From NCBI GenBank assembly GCA_008638375.1, contig CM018033.1:11076880-11140879 (forward strand): a stretch of DNA of 64,000 nucleotides. Direction: 5' to 3'. The position numbers and the translations under genes are program-made. Shown here one piece after another: positions 12,561 through 25,110 of this stretch (positions are counted from its first letter, which is position 1; the number at the start of each line of letters is the position of its first letter). The notes beneath the pieces are model-generated. The model ran no database searches. It saw only the letters and a list, made by a program, of their open reading frames with translations, and had not been told where the DNA came from. Origin of the DNA: Nyssa sinensis. Its lineage: Eukaryota > Streptophyta > Magnoliopsida > Cornales > Nyssaceae.

Positions 12561-13390
12561 GATGTAATCCATCTAGGAAAAAAACTACCTGAGGATGTAA
12601 TCCACCTAGGAAAAAAGGTCTGAAGACATAATCAATCTTAAAAAACGTCGGCAGACGTAATCCATCTAGGCCAAAAAATATCTGATGACGTAATCCATAT
12701 AGGAAAAACATCGTCTGAGGACGTAATCCATCTCGGTAAACCGTCTAAGGATGTAATCCATCTTAGCAAACGTTTGAGAATGTAATCCATCTCAGAAAAT
12801 CGTCTGAGGACATAATCTATCTAGGCAAAAATGTTTGAGGATGTAATCCATTTAGAATATAAAAAAATCATCTGATGACGTAATCCATCTTGGCAAACCG
12901 TCTGAGGACGTAATCTATCTTAGCAAACTGTCTCAAGACGTAATCCATCTCGGTAAAATCGTTTAAGGATGTAATCCATCTCGGCAAACGTTTGAGGGCG
13001 AAATCCATCTAGGCCAAAAAATTGTCTAAGGACGTCATCCATCTAGGTAAACCATCCGAAGACATAATCTATCTAGGAAAAAAATTGTCTGAGGACATAA
13101 TCTATCTCGGCAAACCGTCTGATAAAGTAATCCATCTTGTCAAATGTCTGATAACATAATCCAGCTCAGCAAATTGTCAAAGGATGCAATCCATTTAGGC
13201 AAAAACATCTGAAGATGTAATCCATCTAGAAAAAAAATCGTCCGAGGATGTAATCCATCTCGACAAACTGTCTATAAGGATGTAATCCATCTCAATAAAC
13301 AGTCTAAAGACGTAATCCATCTCAGTAAAATCGTCTGAGGACGTAATCTACCTCGAAAAAATTGTCTGAGGACAGAATCCATTTTGACAA
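12555..13390. repeat. Tandem array, about 31-bp unit, 27 copies
   Basis: The core GACGTAATCCATCT recurs 27 times between 12565 and 13375, average spacing about 31 bp, each core separated by a GGCAAACCGTCTGAG-like linker. Copies vary by 10-25 percent and the linker length drifts (29-35 bp). There are no unique spacers between units, so this is a minisatellite-like array. Confidence 0.9.
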
Positions 13391-13394
13391 TCTG

Positions 13395-13795
13395 TTTATT
13401 AAGGACATAATCACATTTTATCATCTTCTTAGGATAGCGCTCCTTTCGGGTAAGCCATCCATCGCATCATATTTTATCATCCTCTTAGGATAGCGTTCCT
13501 TTCGAGTAAGCTGTCTATCGCATGATCATTCTGTTAGGATAGCGTTCCTTTTGGGTAAGCCGTCTATCGCATCACTTTTTATCATCCTGTTAGGATAGCA
13601 TTCCTTTCAAGTAAGTCGTCCATCGCATCATTTTTTATTATCCTGTTAGGATAGCGTTCCTTTCAGGTAAGCCATCTATTGCATCACATTTTATCATCTT
13701 GTTAGGATAATGCTCCTTTTAGATAAGCCCTCTATCGCATTCCCTCTTGTCAACCTACTAGGATGGAATTACCTTTTAGGTAAAATTTTGAAAGA
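13395..13795. repeat. Tandem array, about 60-bp unit, six copies plus a chimeric last unit
   Basis: Units read TTTTATCATCCTGTTAGGAT, AGCGTTCCTTTCGGGTAAGC and CGTCTATCGCATCA. They resemble the 62-bp units at 12290, with GGATAGCG replacing GGATGGAG. The last unit (13746-13795) returns to the 62-bp type and then to GACGTAA of the 31-bp type, where LTR F interrupts it. Confidence 0.85.
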
Positions 13796-14171
13796 CGTAA
13801 TGTCATGACCTGAAACCCACCCTGTGCGGATCAAGGGCCACGATCGTGGGCAGGGCCCGCGAGCCGTCCCCTTGGTCAGATACTAATTAAGGATCAGTAA
13901 TACATGCCATCGCATTAGTTAATTAAGTACCATCATCATAATATGATTATACAAGGCCATGATAAAAGTAAATGTTTAATTACAGATCCTTAAAAACAAA
14001 AATGTCATGCCCAGGACGTGGACTTATGGGAGAGAAAAGACTACATCACACTTAGACTAATTACAAATACATCAAAAAAATCCACCATAACTTACAAAGG
14101 ACAGGTCTGAAGAGCACAATATGACGCCTACTCGCGATGAACACCCTACAGTCTTTCGATGGCGTTCTTTC

Positions 14172-14962
14172 CTAAAAAAAATGATATATTTCTAAAGTGA
14201 GCTAACTTAGCTCAGTAAGTAATAGGTCCAAAAGGCACATCCCATAGTAGTTTGAAAAAGGCAATGTAAACAGTTTAGCAAGTCAATAATAGGGATTTAG
14301 CATATACAATAATCAACTACCATAAATCACAAGATATCAAATCGAGTCCAATGATAGGCTTGAAAAGTATATCCATAATCAAAAAGTGTTTCATTAGATT
14401 CTGATCAAAACAAAAGGTATGTGATACTAACAAATGAGTCTAATAGATGCTAACAACAAATAGGGCCTAGCTACTCCCAAATAACACTCATTCAGGTTTA
14501 CCCCTCATTTGGGTTCCTAAATAGCACTAAGAGCTCTTATCAAATATCATGTCCTCCATGGACTAAGTGTTGAGTATCATTCCCAATCACCGACTCGTAG
14601 GTTCAAATTAGCATCTATAGAATCAGGATGGGCGTTGTGGCAGACACAACTCCCAGCACTCATAATAATACCATAATTAGAGGAATTCCACCAGAAATGT
14701 ACATATACGTGGAATATCAAATTCTCAACAATGAGAAACATAATAGTTTTCCAATATCCAAATCAAGGGTTATGAAATGTACAAGCAATCACATCAAGAT
14801 ATTAGCAAATGAAATCTCAACATATCCATAAGGAAGTACAAGTGTCAAATTATGGAATCAAATAATTGTCAGGTGTATAAAGAGTACGAATTGGAAGCAT
14901 CGAGAAAACATAACTATGACATGGCTAAGGAATACCACATATTAGAGTTCGAGTTTACTTAC
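14172..14962 (-). other. Candidate intron inside LTR F
   Basis: On the minus strand, TTAG/GTAAGTAAAC at 14962 and ATTTTTTTTAG/G at 14172, 791 bp apart, with a perfect GAGCT-AACTT-AGCTC-type hairpin just upstream of the acceptor. It matches the position of the pair in LTR B1. Splicing is inferred. Confidence 0.4.
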
Positions 14963-15144
14963 CTAAAAAATGTTTCATGCTCCCTTTAAGAGGAATCAGA
15001 CCTCCTTATTTCCCTTTGATAATCCTATAAATCAGGAAACATTATTTAGTTTAATATTGCTCATGGACTTAATCTGATTTTATTGATGGATCTACTATCT
15101 TTTAGTCTTATGGGTTGTGTTTTAAGTTTATGGACCTCTATAGG

Positions 15145-15325
15145 AAAAATGACCGAGATGCCCTCTGTGGGCGAAATGACCAAAATGTCCTCTATGGACA
15201 AAATGTCAAAAATTCCCTCTATGGGCATGGATAAAAATGACCAAAATACCCTTTATGGGCAAAACAACCAAAATGCCCTCTATGGGAAAAATGATAGAAA
15301 TGCTCTCTATGGGTGAAATAAGAAA
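15145..15325. repeat. Short tandem repeat, about 27-30 bp unit, six copies
   Basis: The unit contains ATGACCAAAATGCCCTCTAT followed by GGGCAAA. It appears to be a local amplification of the AAAATGACCAAAATACCCCT motif that occurs once in other LTRs here. The translated repeats are not a gene. Confidence 0.85.
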
Positions 15326-15395
15326 TTACTAAAATACCCTTAAATGGGACATATTGTAGCAACTTACCAAAAATGAAAATACCAACTTTATTTAA

Positions 15396-16184
15396 TCAAG
15401 GGTCTCAAAATGAGGTGTCATTTCCTCTATGCTTGATTATGCTATCCCTTCCTCTAGGGCTTAATGGTTCCTCGATCTCAGAGGGACCCTCATCTGCATT
15501 ACCAAGATCTGAAGTGGAAAGTCTTCCCCCATAAGATGGTGTTGTAATTGTTATTTGGAAGGATTTTCTTTGAGTGCAACAGCATGACATTCCAGAGCAG
15601 TAGGTTGGCAACCTCTAATAGTTATCACCTTGTCTTGATGGACGAATTTGAGGCATTGATGAAGAGTGAATGTGATTGCCCCTATCTAATGTATCCAAGG
15701 GCTACCAATTATAATGTCATAAGGGGATTTGGCATCCAGAACCATGAATTCAGAGATCGAGTTCTTCTATTCATCTCCTTCCCCCACTGTGGTCAATAAA
15801 TCAATCTTACCCATGGGAAAACTAAAGTGCTCATTGAACCCCGCCATTACTGTAATGGTTGCTCTGATATCCTTTGGATCTAATTTCATCTGTTTGAAAG
15901 GATTGTAGAGCAACACATTAGTAGAGCTCCTGGTATCCACCAGAACCCTCTCATCTCGAAGTTGGCAGTTTTACAGAAGATAACCTGGGCATCAATGTAG
16001 GGCCAGTGGACTCCGACCAGACCTAGCTCTAAAAACTGTATTTGAGGCATTGTCTTAGTCATCTTCTCAATAGATGAGATTTGGATAACTTAAAGCTTCA
16101 TTCTTGCCTCCCGAGCATACCTTTTCCCTGGCTCTGTTGGACATCCCACTCATTGCAATGTTAGCATGAAGCACAAAGATCACG
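15396..16184 (-). pseudogene. Tat-type gypsy protease region, minus strand
   Basis: The minus strand reads TANFEMR, then VLVDTRSSTNVLLYNPF (protease active site; the family's Asp-Thr-Gly is Asp-Thr-Arg here), KLDPKDIRATITVMAGFNEH, KSPYDIIIGSPWIH and PTALECHAVALKENPSK. This order is characteristic of Tat/Ogre-group elements. There are in-frame stops and a frameshift next to the active site. The gag part of the same element lies at 30854-31690, so a later insertion split it between gag and protease. Confidence 0.8.
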
Positions 16185-18027
16185 TGTAACACCACGAAAA
16201 TCTGACAAGACTAAAACAGTAACCAAATGGGATAAATTATTAGACAATATGGGATTAATTCAAAAATACCAAAATGGTGTATGCTCAGGAAATTGACAGC
16301 TAGGTCAACCGAGTACCGAAATTGATAAATGAGATTGATACAAAGAATTAATTATGAAAATAAAATGAATATAATATAAGACATGAACAAGGATCAAAAT
16401 TGCTAAAATAAATACTCATGTTACCGAGCCCGGCTTTAAGCCAAATTTATCAGCATTTCATAAATTACTCTTTTATGAAATAAAAATATTCCGTATGGTA
16501 AAATATATTAAAAATACGAAAATGAGCGCCGAAAAATACACTTGTGACTAAGTGCGAATTAAGATATATAAATATATATTAATACATGTATATACATGTA
16601 TATGTACAAGTGTACACTATATAATATGTTATATGTATCTTTTTATATTCAGGAATGAAGCTGCTGGAAGGGTGCTGTACGAAAATGGGATGTGTACGCA
16701 TAGAATGTAAACCTGATAGCCAAAATCTTTGACTAAGAGGGGCTGAAAACTGAAACAAAAACATAGATGTACACACACACACACACATGTATATATACAT
16801 ATATATATATAAGGGAAATGATGTAGAAGATTCTTAAAGAAGCTGAAGGAGTGAACAGAGGGGCGGAAGTGTGAAGATTGCTCATAAAGCTTCTAGCTTC
16901 AACCAACTAATGGACAACCTGGAAAGAAAAAGCAAAATCTGAAAGAATAGACCTAGGATATATATATATATATATATATACACACACCAATGACTATATG
17001 CAACCAACCTTGCAAGCAACTAAAATCCTAAACAGCAAAAATAGAGAAAGAAATAGAGAAAAAGTGAAAGAAAGAGATAGACTGAAGAGAGAGAAAGTGA
17101 AGCAAGAAGAAAAAGGAGAAACTAGAAAAAAGGAGAAGTTCAGAGATAGAAGCTGAGATTTTCAAAAGAAGAAGAATAAGAGGTAAGTGATCAAACCTTC
17201 CTTTAAGATTTTACGCATGTAGGTGTGATTTTGCGTGAGTTTAAGCTCGAAACAGTGAGCTAAACCAAACCCATAGATAGACCTTGACAAACCGGGTCTA
17301 AACCTGACTTAAGTTAAACATTGATTAAGGGATGAGGATTAAAATTAGGAAGAAAAAGATTCACAACGCAACAAAAATATAGTGAAATGACTCAAAGACA
17401 AGCCCTAAAATTAAAGTTACAGGTTTCGGGTTTAGAACCCTAACCTCTGAATTAAACTCCTAAACCCTATTTTTAGAATGGGGATTGAACCCCCATGTCA
17501 TGACGGTCATGTTGAGCCAAACCTCACTAGGTTTTGGTGATGCGATGAGGATTTACAAACCAGTTGCAGCCCTAGACCATCCAATTCACAGTAGTCCCTA
17601 AAGCTCAATTCGATCTCTCAAATGAATGCCAAAGTGTTGTCCGAACACCCAATAATCTATATCACCCAAAAACAAATAAGGAATTGACCCCAAATTCCAC
17701 GAAATATAACCTAAAAGAAAACAGTAGATTAGGGCGATAGTTCGTGGAGGCTTGGGGACGACGATGAACAAGGAAATTTGAACGACGCCGTTTAGACCAA
17801 ACTTGGCCACACGACGCCTTTTAAAACCATGTGATATTTAAAATTAAAACCTAAGCTAGTTGAACGACAGCGTTTTACTTCCGTGTTCTTAAAATAATAC
17901 TGATACTGGTCTGTTTGGTTACGAGTGTAGGCCATGGATTCGAAACCCTTGTTTGAAACAAGGATAGCCTATCCTCAAATTGATTCACTATCCGTCGTTT
18001 GGATCTGGAAACATTTGAAAAATAAAA

Positions 18028-18118
18028 GGGATTGCCGCGCCTGAGACTTGAAACTCCAACCTCTCTACTGCATACCCACACGTGTGGCCATTATGCCAAC
18101 CACGCCCTTATGTTATAT
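18028..18118 (-). repeat. tRNA-like module in LTR1
   Basis: On the minus strand, GGTTGGCATAATGGCC (box A consensus TGGCNNAGTGG with one change) is followed after about 35 bases by GGAGTTTCAAGTCTC (box B-like). A (TA)n tract follows at 18132. It sits about 1.85 kb from the LTR start, the same position as in LTR E1. It is tRNA-derived in appearance and not a functional tRNA gene. Confidence 0.6.
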
Positions 18119-19192
18119 TTTGGCAGAAAAAAAATATATATATACTATATTATATAATAACAATATTAAATTAATTTAATTAATTTAAAAAATAAAAATA
18201 AATAAATAAATAACTCGATGCCCAAATTAAATAAATGAATAGTATATTTTGACTATGTCGGACATTTTGGACCTAACGGTGGGGTCCATTTTGTGAACCG
18301 AGGTCTCAAAAAATTAAGTCATAAAATATAAATTACCATTTTGCCCTTGGAGACGCCCTAAAGCCAAATGAGTGGCCATGAAAGCCTAGATTCATTTTAT
18401 CAAATGTTCCAAACTCAACAATGGAGTCCATTTTAGCTAAAGAGGTACCGAAAAATATGACACGTAAAAGTATAAAATTACCAAAATGCCCCTAATACTG
18501 TACGAGGCTTAAATAAAGTCCGAATTGGATGAAATTGATACCAATGGAAGCCTAAATAATTGTGAACTCGTATATGTGACTAAATAATAATTCGGGGTCA
18601 AAATATCATAAAATGTGAAATGACCAAAATACCCCTAAGTACAGAAAATACAAAGTAAAGACCTGAATAAAGACCAATCTAATTAACTGTCATAAGCATA
18701 ATTATGAAAATTGAGGGGCTAAATAAGACTCCAAAACAGTCAACGTATAAAATAAAAAATGACTGATGTATCCCGATGATCTAAAACAGATACCAAACGA
18801 AATCCAAGAGACTCAGAAATTTATATCTAAGACATATGGACTATTCTGAGGACCACGATAGGGTCTGAGATAAGAATAACAAAATTAACATTTTTCTCCT
18901 AAGGTTAAATAAGTGCTTAATTGATAACGAATGGAGTCCAAATGATGTAACTTATAAGTCTGAACGCTACTAAGCCTACTTAAGAAATTTAATAACATAA
19001 GTGGAAATCCAATAGCTGAGTAATAGGCCAATGAACCTAATTAGGGGATCTAATAGACTCCTAAGATGATGAATGAGTTGTGAATGGATGAATTCTTATC
19101 TGTCTGTGATTAACGATGATTATTCAGGATATGCAAGGATGTATCTGACGTATCTGAGGAGTATCTGTAAATGGAGATAAGTGTAACAGTTT

Positions 19193-20056
19193 GTAAGTAA
19201 CTCCTATGCTTTAATATGGGTCTTTCCTTTCCGGGTCACATTTATTTGCAAATGCTGCCAAATTTGTACTCTATTTCCTACCTAATGAACTTGATTTCCC
19301 AATTTGATGCCAATCAACTTGTGATTACTTGTTATGCCTTGTACATCGAATTGAATTGCTTGCCTATATCGTTTTGTGATCTTGATTCGCTAATACTTGA
19401 GCATATTTATACCATCATGTATGCCATGTTATGATCTTGTGATATATTATCTTGTTGGTATTTGATTGATTCACACGTTTGTATATCATGTGTGGTATTT
19501 GATGATCATGACATTTTGTATATGCTTGGGGTTGTGCTCAGTCATAATGCCCGTCCACTCACAGATGGGGTTCTAGACCCGTGTGGTCATGTGTGTCCTT
19601 TGGGGACTTGAGATGACAGAGCTCTTACGCTATTTAGTTAGCCCAAGAGAGAGGGACTGAACTTGAATATGCGTTCTAGGGGTATGCCAGACCCCGGTTT
19701 GTTTACCCCTCTATTCTGTTAAAACTCCTATCGATATCTTTGGCATTCGTTAGATGATTATATTCTATGCCCTATGAATAATGATGGATATACTTTTGAT
19801 TAGATATCATATTTGTTCGTGGATGCAAAACATCATGATAGGCTAGATCCCTTTGTGATTGATTTATTATCATCTTCTTGTATCATATTTAGGATGAGTC
19901 TTTTGGACCCTCGGGTCGTTGTTGTTCTATCTTGGTGACTGGCTATATGATATCTTTTCTTCTATATTCTTGTGGACTAACCCTGACCCATGGCAAAGTT
20001 AGGATCTTACTTACTGAGCTTGTTTAAGCTCACTCTATTTGACTAACATTTTTCAG
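19193..20056 (+). other. Candidate intron inside LTR1
   Basis: TTT/GTAAGTAAC at 19193 and CATTTTTCAG/GA ending at 20056, 864 bp apart. The hairpin GAGCTTGTTTAAGCTC lies about 30 bases before the acceptor. Both LTR2 and LTR3 have lost this whole interval through larger, imprecise deletions. Splicing is inferred. Confidence 0.45.
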
Positions 20057-20499
20057 GATTTATCTCCATTGGATTAAAAGGCACTATGAGATGACATCAG
20101 TAGGATGGGAGACATCCCAAGCAAGGATTTGATTAGCACTATTTGTGGAGACTTGGATTCTTGTGGACTGAATTCCGACTATTCAGGTGAGTGATATGAT
20201 ATGATAGAATTTATTGATATGCACTAGATGTATTGGGACATGGCTCATGATAATGGTACTCTAGAGATATTAGGTGTCTGGTTATAGACGTGCTCTGTGG
20301 TATATAGATGAGTTACATTCCTGAGATAAGAAAGGTTTTAAAATTTCACTACTTTGGCCCTACATTTGGAATACAATTCATCATTAAGTTCAGAAATTGC
20401 CTTTGGTAGGTCGCATTGTCTGTAGGGAGACCGGCAAGGCGGCTAACTGGCATCACCTCTTTGGCATCCGTATAGGGTGGGGTGCGGGATGTGACAGAG

Positions 20500-20511
20500 T
20501 GGTATCAGAGC
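20500..20511 (+). other. Primer-binding site (initiator tRNA-Met)
   Basis: TGGTATCAGAGC, three bases after the LTR1 end. This is the standard plant retroelement site complementary to the 3' end of tRNA-iMet. It fixes the LTR boundary and the plus orientation. Confidence 0.95.
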
Positions 20512-21994
20512 TAAGGTTTGTAAATAGTGAAGATCGATGGGCGTGACAGAGGAAATGGTTAAGATCAACTGATCTGAGGTTATAAATATTGGAGATTTAC
20601 TGGTACCACAGAGTGATAGTTGGGCAAAAGGTTAAGGTTACCTGTACAAGATGGAAACTTTAGGACAATCAATTGTGAAATGGTTTGGGAGTCAGTGTTC
20701 CCATTAGAGCACTAAGTTATGGATTAAGCACCACAGAGTACCTGAAGCCATGGATACTAAGTCCCAATTTTGGAGATTAGACATGAAATTATGGAAGTTT
20801 TTAGTAATAGACGATAAATCTGTGATTCTAAGGCATCTAAGGACTAGGTATCAACATTCTCATTGGAGCCATAGTGACATTGAATGACAAGTGATACTAG
20901 GACATGTCAATAATGGCACAAATGGTTTCGGTTATATCGATTGGGAGGAAAACGACTATAGGTCAACCAATTATGGCATTGATAATTGTGATTGTGGACA
21001 TCAAAATGATTATCTTGTGGAATCAAATGTGATTGAATGATCTTAGTAAATGATTTCAAATCCTTTAAGGATGATCGTCAAATTTGATTTAATTTGAAAT
21101 GAATCTAATGTCGAATCTTGGTGACAGCATATATTTTGTGAATTGCCAATTAGCCTTATTGTGAATTTTCTAGATCTGATCTCAACTTGTATGATTGGAG
21201 ACTATAGACTTGTGATATTTGGAGATATGTTAGCATTCTACTAGAGGTCAAGATTGTAGGACATATTACTGAATCATAAGGCATTAGACTCTCCTCATAG
21301 ATAAACCTGACTGATAGATGATTAATCTCACTCTAAGGCAAGTTGAGTTAGCTAGATCTATGCAAAAAAAAATAAGTAATACAAAATTTTCCTGCAATAC
21401 TATGAGAAAATGAGAATAACTAAATTTATAATACTAAAGAAGTTGAGAGTTTTCATAGTACAACAAAAACTTGACATAATCTTGATAAACTTTAAATGTC
21501 AAATATGACGATAAAATACAGGGATTGATTTCCTTAACCTATCTAATTAAAATATAAATGCAAATGAATCCAAAAATAAAGACAGGTGTACCAATAAACT
21601 ATATGCAATAAAACAAAAGGAAACTAATGAATCTCCAACTTGAGCAATTTGCAGAAATAGATACATGCCTGAAAATCACGAATGAATATGACAATGAATC
21701 TAAAATGACCCTTCCCATGAGAAAATGTTATGATACAAAGGGCACGTGAGTAAATCATCCTTATAAAGAACCAAATGGTATTTATGAATATAAAAGGAAA
21801 TATGACGGTCAAATAAAATGAGTACGAAAGAATTGTGAACCTTATGTGAAAATTTTCTTACTGGAGGATATAGTATTTTAATATTAGTGATGAGACTCAG
21901 AAACAGATTTAAATGGAAACTATGATGCTGAAATTGGTGTGTAACATCGAACTTTCCGGAAGTGAATGCTCGAGTTTTGAGGACAAAACTCTTT

Positions 21995-22008
21995 GAAGAG
22001 GGGGAGAA
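21995..22008 (+). other. Polypurine tract
   Basis: GAAGAGGGGGAGAA directly before TGTAACACCCC of LTR2: the plus-strand priming site. Confidence 0.9.
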
Positions 22009-22791
22009 TGTAACACCCCAAAAATCTGATAAGACTAAAACAATAACCGAATGGGATAAATTATTAGACAATATAGGATTAATCCAAAAATACCAAAAAT
22101 GGTGTATGCTCAGGAAATTGACTACCGGGTCAACCTAGTGCCGAAATGGAAAAATGAGATCGATATGAAGAATTAATTATGAAAATAAAATGAATATAAT
22201 ATAAGACACGAACAATGATCGAAATCGCTAAAATAAATACTCATGTTACCGAGCCCCGACTTTAAGCCAAATTTTTCGGCATTTCATAAATTAATCTTTT
22301 ATGAAATAAAAATATTCCGTATGGTAAAATATATTAAAAATACGAAAATGAGGGCCAGAAAATACACTTGTGACTAAGTGCGAATTAAGATATATAAATA
22401 TATATTAATACATGTATATACATATATATATATATATGTATAAGTGTACACTATATAATATGTTATATGTATCTTTTTATATTCAGGAATGGAAGCTGCT
22501 GGAAGGGTGTTGTATGAAAATGGGATGTGTACACATAGAATGTAAACTTAACATCCAAAATCTTTGACTAAGAGAGGCTGGAAATTGAAGCAGATACATA
22601 GATACACACACACACACACACTTGTATATATATGTATATATGTATAAGGGAAATGATGCAGAAGCTTCTTGAAGAAGCTGGAGGAGTGGACAGAGGGGCG
22701 AAAATGTGAAGACGGCTCATGAAGCTTCTAGCTCCAACCAACTAATGGACAACCTCGAAAGAAAAAGCAAAATCTGAAAGAATGGACCTAG

Positions 22792-22826
<35 letters not shown>

Positions 22827-23952
22827 GTATGACTATATGCAACCAACCTTGCAAGCAACTAAAATCCTAAACAGCAAAAATAGAGAGAAAGTGAGAGAAA
22901 GAGAGAGACTGAAGAGAGAGAAAGTGAAGTAGGAAGAAAAAGGAGAAGCTAGAAAAGAGGAGAAGTTCAGAGATAAAAGCTGAGATTTTAAGAAGAAGAA
23001 GAAGAATAGGAGGTAAGTGATCAAAACCTTTCTTTAAGATTTTACGCATGTAGGTGTGATATTTGCGTGAGTTTAAGCTCAAAACAGTGAGCTAAACCAA
23101 ACCCATAGATAGACCTTGACAAACTGGGTCTAAACCGACTTAAGTTAAACCTTGATTAAGGGATGGGGATTACAACTAGGAAGAAAAAGATTCACAACGC
23201 AACAAAAATCTAGTGAAATGACTCAAAGACAAGCCCTAAAATTAAAGTTGCAGGTTTTGGGTTTAGAACCCAACCTCTGAATTAGACTCCTAAACCTTAT
23301 TTTTAGAATGGGGATTGAACCCCCATGTCATGACGGTCATGTTGAGCCAAACCTCACTGGTTTTGGTAATGAGATACGGATTTACGAACCAGTTGCAGTC
23401 CTAGACCATCCAACTCACCGTAATCCCTAAAGCTCAATTCGAGCTCTCAAATGAATGCCAAAGTGTTGTCCGAACACCCAGTAACCTGAATCACCCAAAA
23501 ACAGAGGAGGAATCGACCCCAAATTGCACGAAATAGAACCTAAAAGAAAATAGTAGATTAGGGACAACAGTTCGTGGAGGCTTGGGGACGACGATGAACA
23601 GGGAAATTTGAACGACGCCCTTTATAACCATATGATATTTAAAATTAAAACCTAAGCTACGTCATTTTGGGTTAGAGCAGCTAGTTGAAAGACAGCGTTT
23701 TGCTTCCGTGTTCTTAAAATAATACTGATACTGGTCTGTTTGTTTACGAGTGTAGGCCATGGATTCGAAACCCCTGTTTGGAACAAGGATAGCCTATCCT
23801 CAAATTGATTCACTGCCCGCCATTTGGATCTGGAAACATTTGAAAAATAAAAGGGGCAGCCACCCTTGAGACTTGAAACCCCAACCTCTCTACTGCATAC
23901 CTACACGCGTGGCCACTGTGCCAACCACGCCCTTGTGTTATATTTTGGCAGA

Positions 23953-23986
<34 letters not shown>

Positions 23987-24487
23987 CAATATTAAATTAA
24001 TTTAATTGATTTAAAAATAAAAATAAATAAATAAATAACCCGATGCCCAAATTGAACAAATGAATAGTATATTTTGACTATGTCGGACATTCTAGACCTA
24101 ACGGTGGGGTCCATTTTGTGAACCAGGTCCCAAAACAATAAGTCATATAAAATATAAATTACCATTTTGCCCTTGGAGACGCCCAAAGCCAAATGAGTGG
24201 CTATGAAAGCTTGGATTCATTTTGTCAGATGTTTCGGACTCAACGATGGAGTCCCTTTTAGCAAACGAGGTACCCAAAAATATGACACATAAAAGCATAA
24301 AATTATCAAAATGCCCCTAATATTGTACGAAACCTAAATAAAGTCCGAATTAGACGAAATTGATACCAATGGATGCCCAAATAACTGTGAACTCGAATAT
24401 ATGACTAAATAATAATTCGAGGTCAGAATATCAAAAAATATGAAATGACCAAAATACCCCTAAGCAAATGGGATGCGGGATGTGACA
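22009..24487 (+). mobile_element. LTR2 of the array, internally deleted
   Basis: Closely similar to LTR1 from its start to about 24465, then jumps to the last bases of the LTR (GGATGCGGGATGTGACA). The part equivalent to about 18640-20478 of LTR1 is missing, including the candidate intron. It is followed by another primer-binding site. An antisense tRNA-like module is retained at 23865-23936 next to (TA)n. Confidence 0.85.
23865..23936 (-). repeat. tRNA-like module in LTR2
   Basis: Homologous to the module in LTR1: minus-strand GGTTGGCACAGTGGCC (closer to the box A consensus than in LTR1), then GGGGTTTCAAGTCTC. The (TA)n tract starts at 23952. Confidence 0.6.
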
Positions 24488-24544
24488 GAGTGGTATCAGA
24501 GCAAAGGTTATAAATAGTGAAGATCCATGGATGTGACGGAGAAA
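24488..24544 (+). mobile_element. 57-bp internal scrap with second primer-binding site
   Basis: GAG then TGGTATCAGAGC (24491-24502), then sequence matching 20512-20555 of the first internal region, ending GGAGAAA directly against TGTAAC of LTR3. The rest of this internal region is deleted. The junction shares a GAGAA(A)TG stretch with the normal polypurine/LTR boundary, consistent with microhomology-mediated loss. Confidence 0.85.
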
Positions 24545-25071
24545 TGTAACACCCCAAAAATCCGATAAGACTAAAACAGTAACCAAATGGGATAAATTAT
24601 CAGACAATATGAAATTAACCCAAAAACACCAAAGATGGTGTATTCTCAAGAAATTGACAAACCGGTCAACCGAGTGCCGAAATGGATAAATGGGACCGAT
24701 ATGAAGAATGAACTACAAAAATAATATGAATCTAATATAAGCCACGAACGGGGACCCAATATCGACAAAATAAGTAATGATGATACCGAGCCCTGGCTCT
24801 AAGGCAAACTTTTCGGCATTCCATAAATTAATATTTTATGGCATAAAAATATTAAAAACGGGAATAAATACCAAAAGATACCCTACGTACGCATGTATAT
24901 GAACACCAAGTGGTATGCTTAAAATAAATTATATGTATTTATATAATAAAATAGCTAAATATATATATATATAATAGTCATGAAGCTTCCAAAAGAAGCT
25001 ACGGGAAGATGGGATAGGAAAGAAAAGAAAAAGGTAGCTATATAGATATGTGTGAATAATAAAATACCTGA

Positions 25072-25110
<39 letters not shown>

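Larger units (their letters stand above)
13801..15395 (-). mobile_element. LTR F, B-family LTR in reverse orientation, truncated
   Basis: Starts TGTCATGACCTGAAACCCAC, the reverse complement of the usual LTR end. Its minus strand matches LTR B1: for example 14530-14660 pairs with 8450-8620, including the ACTCCCGGCACTC/GGGAGTTGTGTCTG region. It inserted within a unit of the tandem array. The LTR start (reverse complement of TGTAACACCCC) is not found, and similarity fades near 15395 where Tat protease sequence begins. It has a minus-strand donor-like site at 14962 and an acceptor-like site at 14172. Confidence 0.7.
16185..20496 (+). mobile_element. LTR1 of the array (4.3 kb, longest copy)
   Basis: TGTAACACCACGAAAATCTG to GGGATGTGACA. 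Its first 2.4 kb aligns base for base with LTR2 apart from scattered changes, and its last 180 bp aligns with the ends of LTR2 and LTR3. It contains (TA)n tracts, an antisense tRNA-like module (18028-18118) and a donor/acceptor-like pair (19193 and 20056). Confidence 0.85.
20497..22008 (+). mobile_element. Internal region of the array, non-coding
   Basis: 1.5 kb between the primer-binding site and the polypurine tract. No gag, protease, RT or integrase motif was seen in any frame and no long ORF. The 3' end (GAATGCTCGAGTTTTGAGGA, then the purine tract) is the one found in Tekay/Del elements, so the array is probably a deletion derivative or parasite of that lineage. Confidence 0.75.

Noticed and set aside
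12555..13390. Regular 31-bp repeats reminiscent of a CRISPR array
   Set aside because: The repeats are degenerate, contiguous without unique spacers, and sit in a plant retroelement spacer. This is a minisatellite.
15083..15316. 77-residue plus-strand ORF with Met/Lys/Asn-rich repeats
   Set aside because: It is the translation of a local tandem repeat inside LTR F.
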